DNA of 64,000 nt from an uncultured Acetobacteraceae bacterium. GTDB lineage: Bacteria; Pseudomonadota; Alphaproteobacteria; Acetobacterales; Acetobacteraceae. Below are positions 35,437 through 47,465 of the stretch, one piece after another. The notes under the pieces are model-generated. The model searched no databases and was not told where the DNA came from. It saw only the letters and a program-made list of their open reading frames with translations. Each line of letters starts with the position of its first letter. Position 1 is the stretch's first letter. The stretch covers positions 1 through 64,000 of the forward strand of contig CAIXDS010000147.1 in the NCBI GenBank assembly GCA_903918195.1. Direction: 5' to 3'. A program made the position numbers and the translations under genes.

Positions 35437-35447
<11 letters not shown>
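32445..35447 (-). CDS. Large AsmA-family inner-membrane protein
   Basis: About 1000 residues. One N-terminal TM segment (about residues 19-42: FFAAAGAVLLLAALLAAVWF) is followed by WDRYRDSIATLASERLGREVRIAGPVSLTLLPEP (AsmA N-domain, split here in sense). A very long repeat-rich beta region and a C-terminal AsmA_2-like block (LQLAGVGLTEKLFDQP, LRLGLLP..PPEIVLLLVGPLDAL) follow. Such proteins bridge the periplasm and are linked to phospholipid transport to the outer membrane. The only ATG near the TM (35447) lies in an intergenic repeat, which encodes the first ~18 residues. It overlaps the hydantoinase gene by 11 bases. The true start is uncertain. Confidence 0.85.
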
Positions 35448-39132
<3,685 letters not shown>

Positions 39133-39182
39133 CGTGGTGTCCGTCAGGGTCTTCCGCGCGAGGAGTTCGGGGAGGGCGGGGC

Positions 39183-39231
39183 AAAAAATGAGCCGGGAGG
39201 ACGGCGGGAGCAGCCGTCTTTTGCTCCCGGC
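39183..39231 (-). terminator. Intrinsic-terminator-like hairpin in the 5' leader of the hydantoinase gene
   Basis: Read on the minus strand, GCCGGGAG pairs with CTCCCGGC (39192-39231) around an inner GACGGC/GCCGTC stem. It is followed by TCATTTTTT (T-run 39183-39188). It lies 50-100 bases upstream of the hydantoinase ATG, so it would stop transcription before the gene, as in attenuation. Confidence 0.5.
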
Positions 39232-39280
39232 AATCCCCACATGATAGAGGCATTACGAATAATGGAGGACGTGCGGGCGC

Positions 39281-40057
39281 GTGTGGGGAAAGATCATCGG
39301 AGCGATGGCCGGCTTCGCCATGGGCGGCCCCTTCGGGGCGGTCGTGGGGGCGGCCCTTGGCCATGCCGCGGAGCATGGCGGCCTCAACCAGTTCCACTTC
39401 AACCTGCCCGGTGCGGACGGCTTCGGCGCGGCGCGGATGGCGGCGATGCTCGGCCAGCGCGAGCAGTTCTTCGCCATCGCCTCGGTGGTGCTGTCGGCCA
39501 AGCTGGCAAAATGCGACGGGCCGGTGAACCGCGCCGAGATCGACGCGTTCAAGCGCAGTTTCCGCATTCCGCCGGAAGCGCTCGGCCATGTCGGCCGGCT
39601 GTTCGACCAGGCGCGCGAGAGCGCTGAAGGTTATGAACAATACGCAAAGCAGATGGGGGAAAGCTTCGCCGATAACCGCGGCATGCTGGAGGAGGTGCTG
39701 GGGGCGCTGTTCCTGATCGCCCGCGCCGACAAGCCGCTGACCGTGAGCGAACAGGACTTCCTGCGCCGGGTGCACCACGCGTTCGGCCTGGACGAGGTGG
39801 CGTGGGAGCGCGCCAGCGGCGGCCGCGCCCGTGTTTCGTCCGGCCAGGCCGCGGATGACCCCTATGCGGTGCTCGGCCTCAAGCCCGGCGTCAGCGACGA
39901 CCAGGTCCGCGCCACCTGGAAGAATCTGATGCGCGAGAACCACCCGGACAGCCTGGCCAGCCGCGGCGTGACCCCCGAGTTCATCGCCCGCGCCGGCGAC
40001 AAGGTGGCCCGCATCAATGCCGCCTGGGACCGGATCAAGCGGGAGCGCGGACTGTGA
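39281..40057 (+). CDS. djlA: DjlA-type TerB/J-domain co-chaperone
   Basis: 258 residues from GTG 39281. A Gly-rich hydrophobic N-terminus (KIIGAMAGFAMGGPFGAVVGAALG) resembles the DjlA membrane segment. A TerB-like helical domain (about 60-165: FFAIASVVLSAKLAKCDGPVNRAEI) and a C-terminal J domain (about 190-258) with His221-Pro222-Asp223 follow. It would stimulate DnaK at the inner membrane. Its TGA overlaps the ampD GTG by four bases. GGAGG is about 11 bases from the start, so the exact start is uncertain. Confidence 0.87.
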   Translation: MWGKIIGAMAGFAMGGPFGAVVGAALGHAAEHGGLNQFHFNLPGADGFGAARMAAMLGQREQFFAIASVVLSAKLAKCDGPVNRAEIDAFKRSFRIPPEALGHVGRLFDQARESAEGYEQYAKQMGESFADNRGMLEEVLGALFLIARADKPLTVSEQDFLRRVHHAFGLDEVAWERASGGRARVSSGQAADDPYAVLGLKPGVSDDQVRATWKNLMRENHPDSLASRGVTPEFIARAGDKVARINAAWDRIKRERGL

Positions 40058-40782
40058 CCCTGCCGGTTCGCGAGCTGGCGAGCCCGAACCAGGACGACCG
40101 GCCGGATGGATGCCAGATCGACATGGTTATCCTCCATTATACCGGCATGAAGACCGCCCGCGAGGCGATCGACCGGCTGCGCGACCCGGCGGCGAAGGTG
40201 TCGAGCCACTACGTGGTGGACGAGGACGGCAACGTGCTGCGCCTGGTGCCGGAAGCAAGGCGTGCCTACCACGCCGGGGCGTCGTACTGGCGCGGCCTGC
40301 GGACGCTGAACAACCGCTCGATCGGCATCGAGATCGTCAATCCCGGGCACGGGCTTGGCTACCCCGATTTCCCGGTGCTGCAACTGGTCTCGGTGTGCGA
40401 TCTCTGTCTGGAAATATTGTCGCGCCACGCCGTGCCGGCGCGCAACTTCGTCGGCCACAGCGACGTGGCCCCCGACCGCAAGGAAGACCCGGGCGAGAAA
40501 TTCGACTGGGAGGGGCTGGCCCGCAACGGCGTCGGCCTGTGGCCGGAGGACGTGCCCGATCTCGGCACATTCGGCGTGGTGCGCGACGCCGCCTCGCTGC
40601 GCGACGTGCGGGCGGCGCTGGCCCATATCGGCTATGAAGTGGCGCCCGAGGGGGCACTGGACCCGGCACTGTCCACGGTGCTGCGCGCCTTCCAGCGGCA
40701 TTGGCGGCCGGAGGCGGTGACCGGTCAGGCCGATGCCGGCACGCTGGCGCGGCTGCTGGCGGTGGCGCGGAGCTGTGAGTGA
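40054..40782 (+). CDS. ampD: N-acetylmuramoyl-L-alanine amidase (AmpD type) with peptidoglycan-binding domain
   Basis: 242 residues from GTG 40054 (GTGA overlap with djlA). The Amidase_2 domain has zinc ligands His28 (VILHYTG), His135 (GHSDVAPDRK) and Asp145 (EDPGEKFDW); HYVVDEDGNVLRLV lies between. The C-terminal PG_binding_1 domain (about 178-240) has PALSTVLRAFQRHWRPEAVTG. It cleaves the lactyl-amide bond of anhydro-muropeptides, so it serves wall recycling. With no signal peptide it is probably cytosolic. RNase P RNA follows. Confidence 0.9.
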   Translation: MTLPVRELASPNQDDRPDGCQIDMVILHYTGMKTAREAIDRLRDPAAKVSSHYVVDEDGNVLRLVPEARRAYHAGASYWRGLRTLNNRSIGIEIVNPGHGLGYPDFPVLQLVSVCDLCLEILSRHAVPARNFVGHSDVAPDRKEDPGEKFDWEGLARNGVGLWPEDVPDLGTFGVVRDAASLRDVRAALAHIGYEVAPEGALDPALSTVLRAFQRHWRPEAVTGQADAGTLARLLAVARSCE

Positions 40783-40835
40783 GGCAGAGTTCCTGACCTT
40801 AACTTGACGCCAAACCGTCAAACGCGCATTTCCCC

Positions 40836-41240
40836 CCGGCCAGACGGCCGGACGGCCGCTGCCGGGGGTAACCCCGGTGGAGGAAAGTCCGGGCTCCACG
40901 GGAATACGGTGCCGGCCAACGGCCGGCGGGGGCGACCTCAGGGAAAGTGCCACAGAAAACAAACCGCCCGCGCCAGGAGGCAACTCCCAGCGGGCAAGGG
41001 TGAAACGGTGCGGCAAGAGCGCACCGCGCCCCCGGCAACGGGGGCGGCAGGGCAAACCCCACCGGGAGCAAGACCGAATAGGGGCGACCGGCGGGCAGTC
41101 GCAAGGCTGTGCCGCAAGGGCATTCCCGCCCCGTCGCCCGGGTTGGTCGCGCGAGGCGTACCGCAAGGTGCGTCCCAGAGGAATGGCCGTCACAGTCGCG
41201 AGACTGGACAGAACCCGGCTTATAGGCCGTCTGGCGCCTT
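40836..41240 (+). ncRNA. rnpB: RNase P RNA, bacterial type A
   Basis: Conserved RNase P blocks appear in order: GAGGAAAGTCCGGGCTCC (40878-40895), AGGGTGAAACGGTG, CAAGAGCGCACCG, CAAACCCCACCGGGAGCAAG, CCGAATAGGGG, GAGGCGTACCGCAAGGTGCG, CCAGAGGAATGGC, and GACAGAACCCGGCTTATAGG. The ends pair as helix P1: GCCAGACGGCC (40839-40849) with GGCCGTCTGGC (41225-41235). It is the catalytic RNA that removes 5' leaders from pre-tRNAs. It lies between ampD and mraZ; the boundaries are approximate within a few bases. Confidence 0.95.
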
Positions 41241-41310
41241 TCCACTGTCACCCGAACGCCACAATTCAGCGGAAATAAAGGACAAAAAAAGCGCCATCAT
41301 CTCGATCCAC

Positions 41311-41348
41311 TAAACGCTCTGTTAACGTCAGTCTAACGCATTGTAACG
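41311..41348. promoter_or_regulatory. Direct TAACG repeats upstream of mraZ
   Basis: TAACG occurs at 41323, 41334 and 41344 (spacing 11 and 10 bases), preceded by TAAACG at 41311. Helical phasing suggests a protein-binding array between rnpB and the dcw promoter. The factor is unknown. Confidence 0.4.
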
Positions 41349-41394
41349 GAAGCACAAAACCTGCACAGGGTCTTGTTGGCCCATAGCCATTTCC

Positions 41395-41434
41395 TTGACT
41401 CCCATGTTTGCCCATGATATCCCATGTGCTCCCA
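41395..41434 (+). promoter_or_regulatory. dcw promoter with MraZ operator
   Basis: CCCA starts at 41401, 41411, 41421 and 41431, exactly every 10 bases. On the other strand this is TGGG-N6, the TGGGN-N5 direct-repeat box known for MraZ. The boxes overlap a candidate -35 TTGACT (41395-41400) and a weak -10 TATCCC (41418-41423, 17-base spacer). Negative autoregulation of mraZ and the whole operon is inferred. Confidence 0.7.
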
Positions 41435-41478
41435 AGGGCACGATAGGGCGTGCCCATGTGGACCCTTGGCAAGGCCGG

Positions 41479-41500
41479 CGGCGCCTGCGCCCAGGCGCCG
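41479..41500 (+). other. Stable hairpin in the mraZ leader
   Basis: CGGCGCCTG-CGCC-CAGGCGCCG, a perfect 9-bp stem with a 4-base loop, about 57 bases upstream of the mraZ start and downstream of the promoter boxes. No T-run follows, so it is more likely an RNA-stability or processing element than a terminator. Confidence 0.45.
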
Positions 41501-41557
41501 ATCAGCACCGCTTCACGACGCAGCCGGAACCACGCGGGAAAGGGCTAACGCAGCCGG

Positions 41558-42016
41558 ATGACCCAATTTGTGGGGACCCATCAGAACAGGCTGGACGCCA
41601 AGGGACGCGTTTCGATTCCCGCGCCGTTCCGGAACCTGCTGAAGAACGGTGACGGCATCGCCGCCCTGGTGCTCCGCCCCTCGCACAAGCATCCCTGCAT
41701 CGAAGGCTGGCCGCCGGCCGTGTTCGACGCCCTCTCCGCCCCTCTGCAGAAGCTCGATATGTTCAGCGAAGAACAGGATGACCTCGCCGCTGCCCTGTAC
41801 GCCGACGCCTTCCCGGTCGAGTCCGACAAGGAAGGGCGGATCATCGTTCCCGAATTTTTGAAGGAACACGCCGGCCTGACCGAAGGCGTCGCCTTCATGG
41901 GACTCGGCCGCACCTTCCAGATGTGGGAACCGGCAGCCGCCGAGCGCCGCCGCGCCGAGGCGCGCGAGCGGGTGCGGGCGCGCGGGTTCACGCTGCCCGG
42001 GAGCGTGGCGGCATGA
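41558..42016 (+). CDS. mraZ: Transcriptional regulator MraZ
   Basis: 152 residues. Two AbrB-like half domains: [22 protein letters not shown] (first DxKGR box) and [20 protein letters not shown] (second). It binds DNA as a ring-shaped oligomer and represses the dcw operon; a fitting operator lies in its own promoter. First gene of the dcw operon; its TGA overlaps the rsmH ATG by four bases. Confidence 0.95.
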   Translation: MTQFVGTHQNRLDAKGRVSIPAPFRNLLKNGDGIAALVLRPSHKHPCIEGWPPAVFDALSAPLQKLDMFSEEQDDLAAALYADAFPVESDKEGRIIVPEFLKEHAGLTEGVAFMGLGRTFQMWEPAAAERRRAEARERVRARGFTLPGSVAA

Positions 42017-42975
42017 GCGGAAACGCAGGCGGTCACATCCCGGTGATGCTGCAGGAGATGCTGGACACGCTCGCCCCGCGCGACGGCGGCATCTACCTGG
42101 ACGGTACTTTCGGCGGCGGCGGCTATGCTGGCGCTATTCTCGACCGCACCGCCTGCACGTTGTGGGCGATCGACCGCGACCCGACGGCGATCGCCCGCGG
42201 CGCGGCGCTGGCCGCCCGTCATCCCGGCCGGCTGCACCTGGTGCAGGGCCGGTTCGGCGACATGGTGGAGCTGCTGCAGGCGCGCGGCGTGACCAGCCTG
42301 GACGGAGTCGTGCTCGACCTGGGGGTGTCGTCCTATCAGATCGACGACCCCGCCCGCGGGTTCTCGTTCCGGTTCGACGGCCCGCTCGACATGCGCATGG
42401 GCCGCGACGGCCCGACCGCCGCCGACCTGGTGAACACCCTGCCCGAGCAGGAGCTGGCGGACACGCTGTACCGCTTCGGCGAGGAGCGGCTGTCGCGCCG
42501 CATCGCCCGCGCCATCGTGACCACCCGGGCCGCGGTCCCGATCACCACCACCGCGCAGCTGGCCGGCATCATCCGCGCCGTGGTGCCGCCGGAGCGCTCC
42601 GGCCTCGACCCGGCAACCCGCAGCTTCCAGGCCCTGCGGCTGCGGGTGAACGACGAACTCGGCGAGATCGAGCGGGCGCTGCGCGGCGCCGCGGCGCTGC
42701 TGGGTGAAGGGGGGCGGCTGGTGGTGGTGGCATTCCACTCGCTGGAGGACCGGCTGGTGAAGCAGTTCATGACCGAGGCGTCCGGCCGCGCGCCGGCGCC
42801 GTCGCGCCACGACCCGGGCGGGCTGGCGCCGCGCGCCGCCGCCGAATTCCGTCTGCTGACCCCGCGCGCGCTGCGCCCGCAGGACAGCGAAACCGCAGCC
42901 AATCCGCGCGCCCGCAGCGCGCGGCTGCGCGCCATGCAGCGTGCAGCGGCCGCCCTCGGAGGGCCCTGCCCATGA
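42013..42975 (+). CDS. rsmH: 16S rRNA (cytosine-1402-N4) methyltransferase
   Basis: 320 residues from ATG 42013 (ATGA overlap with mraZ). It begins [21 protein letters not shown]. The SAM-binding motif is [35 protein letters not shown] and [17 protein letters not shown] are family hallmarks. It methylates C1402 in the ribosomal decoding centre. Its stop overlaps the ftsL ATG. Confidence 0.96.
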   Translation: MSGNAGGHIPVMLQEMLDTLAPRDGGIYLDGTFGGGGYAGAILDRTACTLWAIDRDPTAIARGAALAARHPGRLHLVQGRFGDMVELLQARGVTSLDGVVLDLGVSSYQIDDPARGFSFRFDGPLDMRMGRDGPTAADLVNTLPEQELADTLYRFGEERLSRRIARAIVTTRAAVPITTTAQLAGIIRAVVPPERSGLDPATRSFQALRLRVNDELGEIERALRGAAALLGEGGRLVVVAFHSLEDRLVKQFMTEASGRAPAPSRHDPGGLAPRAAAEFRLLTPRALRPQDSETAANPRARSARLRAMQRAAAALGGPCP

Positions 42976-43916
42976 CCCGCCCGTTCACCATCGTGTGCAT
43001 GCTGCTCGCCGGCGGGTCCGGCCTGTACCTCTACCAGGCCAAGCACCAGGCGCAGATGCTCGACCGCGAGATCGCGCGCACGGTCAGGCAGGCCGATGCG
43101 GCGCGCGAACGCGCCGGCGTGCTGAGCGCCGAATACGCGCTGCTGAACGAGCCGCAGCGCCTGGGGGATCTGGCCGACCAGCACCTGCCGTCGCTGAAGA
43201 AGACCGCGCCGACCCAGTTCACCGCCTGGGCCGAGTTCGAAAAGCGCCTGCCGCGGGTGGGCGCGCCGGCAGCCGAGGCGGCACCGCTGGAGCCCGATGC
43301 ACCGACAGCGAAGCTGCCGGAACCGCAGCCCGCGCCGCCGCCGGAAGCGCTGCCCGAGACCGAACAGCCGAGCGGCGCCCGCTCGCCGGAGGTCGCCACG
43401 GCAACACCGGCGGCGCCCGCCCCCCGTCCGGCTCAGCCCGCGGCCGGCGCGCGGCCGGCGCCGGTCAACGCCCAGCCGGCAAACGCCCAACCGGTCAACA
43501 CCCAGGCGGTCAACGCCCAGCCGGCACACGCTCAACTGGCACATGCCCAGTTGGCACATACCCAGCTGGCATCCGTCACGTCGCCCGCGGCACGGCTGAC
43601 GCCGGTGTCGCTGACCGCGTCGCTGCAAACACAGTCCGCGCCGGCGCACGCGCCGGCCCCGCATCCGCCGCTGCAGGCCAGCATCCCGGCCGCCCGGCCA
43701 GCAGCACCGCCACCGCGCGCGGTGCCGGGCAATGCCTCGCCCGGCATCAGCACCGGCACCCCCGAGACGGTGGCCCGCATCGCCCGCGCCGCACCGGCCG
43801 CTGCCACCATACCGGCGGTTTCCACCTCGGCGCTCGGCATGGCGCGCTCCGGCATGGCGCCGGCACCGGTTACGCAGGTCAGTGCACCGCCAGCCATCTG
43901 GCAGCCGCCACAATGA
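42972..43916 (+). CDS. ftsL: Cell division protein FtsL with unusually long Ala/Pro-rich tail
   Basis: 314 residues, against about 100-150 usually. Residues 1-90 are a normal FtsL: TM segment (about 5-20), coiled coil ([20 protein letters not shown]) and the [15 protein letters not shown] motif. From about 100 on the sequence is Pro/Ala/Gln-rich and includes seven five-residue repeats of the form (N/H)(A/T)Q(P/L/A)(A/V) at about 165-200 (43464-43571). FtsL bridges FtsQ/B to FtsW/FtsI at the septum. It overlaps rsmH and ftsI by ATGA at both ends, so the long frame is real. Confidence 0.88.
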   Translation: MTRPFTIVCMLLAGGSGLYLYQAKHQAQMLDREIARTVRQADAARERAGVLSAEYALLNEPQRLGDLADQHLPSLKKTAPTQFTAWAEFEKRLPRVGAPAAEAAPLEPDAPTAKLPEPQPAPPPEALPETEQPSGARSPEVATATPAAPAPRPAQPAAGARPAPVNAQPANAQPVNTQAVNAQPAHAQLAHAQLAHTQLASVTSPAARLTPVSLTASLQTQSAPAHAPAPHPPLQASIPAARPAAPPPRAVPGNASPGISTGTPETVARIARAAPAAATIPAVSTSALGMARSGMAPAPVTQVSAPPAIWQPPQ

Positions 43917-45961
43917 GCGACCCGCAGGCCCCCCCCTCGCCGTCCAGCGCGCCCCGCCGGTTCGGCGCCCCGCGCGAAGCCGTGGCGCCGCGCATGGAGA
44001 CGGTGCGGGTCACGCCTCCCGACCTGCGGCGCCGCGCCGCCATGGAGCGCATGCGGGCGCGGCTGGTGGCCTCGGCCGGCGGCTTCGCCGCGCTGTTCGC
44101 GGTGCTGGCGATCAAGCTGGCGGATGCCACCATCCTCGAGCCGACGCTGCCGAAGAATCTGCCCTCCGGCCATGTGGTCGTGCCGCCGCTGCCGCCGCCC
44201 GGGCACGACCCGTACCGCGAGCCGCTGATGCACGCCAAGCGCGCCATGATCACCGACCGCAACGGCGAGATGCTGGCGATCTCGCTGCCGACCGCCTCCG
44301 TGTATGCCAATCCGCACGAAATGATCGACGTGGCCGAGGCGGCCCACAAAATCAAATCGGTGCTGCCGGAGCTGGACGAGGCGACCGCGATCGAACGGCT
44401 GTCGAGCGAGAAGCAGTTCGTCTACCTGGCCCGCCACATCACCCCGCAGGAACATCTGCGCATCAACGCGCTCGGCATCCCGGGCATCTACTTCGAAACC
44501 ACCGAGCGCCGCCGCTATCCGCTCGGCCGCGTCGCCGCCCAGGTGCTCGGCGGCGTCGACGTGGACGGCCACGGCGTCGCCGGGGTCGAACGCTTCTTCG
44601 ACCAGCGCCTGGAGGACGACCCCGAGCCGCTGCGGCTGTCGCTCGATGTGCGGGTGCAGTCGGTGGTGCGCGAAGAGCTGTTGCACGCGATGGAGGAGTT
44701 CAGCGCCATCGGCGCCTGCGGCATCGTCATGGATGTGCGCACCGGCGAGGTGCTGGGGATGGCCAGCCTGCCCGACTACGACGCCAACCAGTTCGGCCAG
44801 ACCGTGCCGGACGACCGCTTCAACCGCTGCGTCACCGGCATCTATGAGCCGGGCAGCACGTTCAAGCTGCAGACCGCGTCGATGGCGCTCGACAACAATA
44901 TCGTCAATCTTTGGAACGGCTTCGATGCCAGCGCGCCGATCCATATCGGCCGCTTCTCGATCAACGATTTCGAGGGCAAGCACCGGTTTCTGTATATTCC
45001 CGAGATCCTCGCCTACTCGTCCAACATCGGCGCCGCCAAGATGGCGCAGGCCTCCGGCCCGGCGATGCAGCGGGCCTGGATGGAAAAGATGGGCATGCTG
45101 AAGCGGCTGCCCGTCGAGTTGCCCGAGGCGGCCGCGCCGCTGGCGCCGCCGGCAATCAACTGGAAGGAAATCGCCACGCTGACCATCGGCTTCGGCCACG
45201 GCATCGCGGTCTCGCCGCTGCATGTGGTCAGCGGCACCTCGGCGATCGCCAATGGCGGCACCTACATGCGCCCGACCGTGCAGGCGATCGACCCCGCCAC
45301 CCCGCGCGAGGGCACGCGGGTGATGCAGCAATCCACCTCGGACACCATGCGCCGGCTGATGCGGCTGGTGGTGACCGACGGCTTCGGCAAGGCCGCCGAG
45401 GTGCCGGGGTATTTCGTCGGCGGCAAGACCGGCACGGCGGAAAAGATCTCGCACAGGGGCTACAACAAGAACTCCCGCGTCTCGGCCTTCATGGGCGTCT
45501 TCCCGATGAACGCGCCGCGCTACGCGGTCTACATGATGCTCGACGAGCCGCACGCCACCAAAGCCACCTACGGCTACGCCACCGCCGGCTGGGTGAGCGC
45601 GCCGGCGGCCGGAAAGGTGATCGCGCGGATCGGGCCGGTGCTTGGCCTGCTGCCGGAGACCGACAACGTGCCGGCGATCAATGCCCAGCTCGCCCAGCCG
45701 CTGGAGCCCGGCCGGCCGGCCGGCGCCAGGCCGGTCGCCGCCGCGCCCACCCCGCCGGCGAAGGCGTCGCCCCCGGTGGCCGCACTGCCACGCCCCTCCA
45801 TCCCGACGGCCTCGCAGCCCGGCGCCGCGCCAGCCAGCGCGCCACGCGACATGCGGCGCGAGGCGAGCGCCACCCCCACCGCGCGGGGCGAGATCACGAC
45901 CGTTGCCGCGCGGCGCGAGGCAGGCACGCTGTTCTCCGGAGCCGCGGTTGCGGTGCGCTGA
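43913..45961 (+). CDS. ftsI: Septal peptidoglycan transpeptidase FtsI (PBP3)
   Basis: 682 residues. A cytoplasmic Pro-rich head, TM (about 50-70), pedestal domain, and transpeptidase domain. Active-site motifs are Ser315-Thr-Phe-Lys318 (EPGSTFK), Ser369-Ser-Asn371 (YSSNIGAA) and Lys505-Thr-Gly507 (GGKTGTAEK). After the transpeptidase domain (about 583) there is a 100-residue Ala/Pro-rich extension not usual in FtsI. It cross-links septal wall with FtsW. Its ATG overlaps the ftsL stop. Confidence 0.95.
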   Translation: MSDPQAPPSPSSAPRRFGAPREAVAPRMETVRVTPPDLRRRAAMERMRARLVASAGGFAALFAVLAIKLADATILEPTLPKNLPSGHVVVPPLPPPGHDPYREPLMHAKRAMITDRNGEMLAISLPTASVYANPHEMIDVAEAAHKIKSVLPELDEATAIERLSSEKQFVYLARHITPQEHLRINALGIPGIYFETTERRRYPLGRVAAQVLGGVDVDGHGVAGVERFFDQRLEDDPEPLRLSLDVRVQSVVREELLHAMEEFSAIGACGIVMDVRTGEVLGMASLPDYDANQFGQTVPDDRFNRCVTGIYEPGSTFKLQTASMALDNNIVNLWNGFDASAPIHIGRFSINDFEGKHRFLYIPEILAYSSNIGAAKMAQASGPAMQRAWMEKMGMLKRLPVELPEAAAPLAPPAINWKEIATLTIGFGHGIAVSPLHVVSGTSAIANGGTYMRPTVQAIDPATPREGTRVMQQSTSDTMRRLMRLVVTDGFGKAAEVPGYFVGGKTGTAEKISHRGYNKNSRVSAFMGVFPMNAPRYAVYMMLDEPHATKATYGYATAGWVSAPAAGKVIARIGPVLGLLPETDNVPAINAQLAQPLEPGRPAGARPVAAAPTPPAKASPPVAALPRPSIPTASQPGAAPASAPRDMRREASATPTARGEITTVAARREAGTLFSGAAVAVR

Positions 45962-45965
45962 CCTC

Positions 45966-47465
45966 ATGCGGGCGATCCCCGCTTTGACGGTGCCAAGCGG
46001 GGCGGCGCGCAGCTGGCATGCCGCCGCGGCGCTGGATTTCGCCGGCGCGAGCGCCGACAGCCGCCGCATGCGGCCCGGATTTCTGTTCGTCGCCCTGCCC
46101 GGCACCCGGGCGGACGGGCGCGCTTTCATTGCCGATGCGGTCGCCCGCGGCGCCGCCGCGGTGCTGGCCCCCGAGGGCACCGAGTGGCCGGCTTGCGTGC
46201 CGGGGCGACCGCTCATCCTCGACCCCGAACCGCGGCAGCGCCTGGCGCAGATCGCCGCCGTTCTGGCCGGCGGGCAGCCCGACACCGTGGTGGCGGTGAC
46301 CGGCACCAACGGCAAAACCAGCACGGTGGAGTTCCTGCGCCAGCTCTGGACGCTGGCCGGGCACAAGGCCGCCAGCCTGGGCACCCTCGGCCTGCACGCG
46401 CCGGGGTTTGCGCCCGGCCCCGGTCTGACCACGCCCGATCCGGAAGCCCTGGCACAGACACTGGCGCGGCTGGCCGAGGCCGGCGTGCAGCACGCCGCCA
46501 TGGAAGCCTCCTCGCACGGGCTGGACCAGTTCCGGCTGGACGGGGTGCGGCTGGCGGCCGGCGCGTTCACCAACCTCACTCGCGACCATTTGGACTACCA
46601 CGGCAGCATGGACGCCTACCGGGCCGCCAAGCTGCGGCTGTTCTCGGCACTGCTGCCGGACGGCGCGCCGGCGCTGGCCAGCACGGCACTGGATGCCGCC
46701 AGCATGGATGCGCTGCGCGACGTGGCGGCGCGCCGGCGGCTGGATTTGCGCACCGTCGGTGAGGGTGGCTCGGCGATCCGGCTGCTGCGGGCGACGCCGC
46801 TGCCGGACGGGCAGGCGCTGGACATCGAGGCCGGCGGCACAAGCCGCCACGTGTTTCTCCCCCTGCCCGGGCGGTTCCAGGCGGACAACGCGCTGCTGGC
46901 CGCGGCGCTGGCCGAGGCGACCGGGGTCGCCGACGTGTTCGACCATCTCGGCAGGCTGACCGGCGTGCGCGGGCGGATGGAGCTGGCGGCGCGGCTGCCC
47001 AACGGGGCGGCGGTGTATGTGGACTACGCCCACACGCCGGACGCGCTGGAGCGGCTGCTGGCGGCGCTGCGCCCGCACACGCACAACCGGCTGCATGTGG
47101 TGTTCGGCGCCGGCGGCGACCGCGACCCGGGCAAGCGCCCGCTGATGGGCGCGGCGGCGGCGCGGCTGGCCGATGTGGCGGTGGTGACCGATGACAATCC
47201 CCGCAGCGAGGACCCCGCCGCCATCCGCGCCGCGGTGCTGGCGGGCTGCCCGGGTGGCCGGGACGGCGGCGCGCGCGAAGCGGCGATCGCCGCGGCGCTG
47301 GCCGATCTCGGGCCCGGCGATGTGCTGGCGGTGGCCGGCAAGGGGCACGAGCAGGGACAGACCATCGGCACGGTGACGCTGCCGTTCGATGACGTGGACA
47401 CGGTGCGGCGGTTTCTCGCGGCGATGCCGCCTTCCCCCCACCCGCGAGGGGAGCGCGTGGCATGA
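45966..47465 (+). CDS. murE: UDP-MurNAc-tripeptide synthetase (meso-DAP adding)
   Basis: 499 residues from ATG 45966, four bases after the ftsI stop. The ATP loop is AVTGTNGKTSTVEFLRQ; EASSHGLDQFRLDGV and DYAHTPDALERLL follow. DDNPRSEDP is the DNPR motif that selects meso-diaminopimelate over lysine. It adds the third stem-peptide residue in the cytosol. The C-terminal tail ([11 protein letters not shown]) is encoded by a small palindrome-like sequence and runs into the murF ATG (ATGA overlap). Confidence 0.95.
   Translation: MRAIPALTVPSGAARSWHAAAALDFAGASADSRRMRPGFLFVALPGTRADGRAFIADAVARGAAAVLAPEGTEWPACVPGRPLILDPEPRQRLAQIAAVLAGGQPDTVVAVTGTNGKTSTVEFLRQLWTLAGHKAASLGTLGLHAPGFAPGPGLTTPDPEALAQTLARLAEAGVQHAAMEASSHGLDQFRLDGVRLAAGAFTNLTRDHLDYHGSMDAYRAAKLRLFSALLPDGAPALASTALDAASMDALRDVAARRRLDLRTVGEGGSAIRLLRATPLPDGQALDIEAGGTSRHVFLPLPGRFQADNALLAAALAEATGVADVFDHLGRLTGVRGRMELAARLPNGAAVYVDYAHTPDALERLLAALRPHTHNRLHVVFGAGGDRDPGKRPLMGAAAARLADVAVVTDDNPRSEDPAAIRAAVLAGCPGGRDGGAREAAIAAALADLGPGDVLAVAGKGHEQGQTIGTVTLPFDDVDTVRRFLAAMPPSPHPRGERVA

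Noticed and set aside
43532-46579. 1015-codon minus-strand frame opposite ftsL-ftsI-murE
   Set aside because: Antisense to three dcw genes with all family motifs; no motifs of its own.
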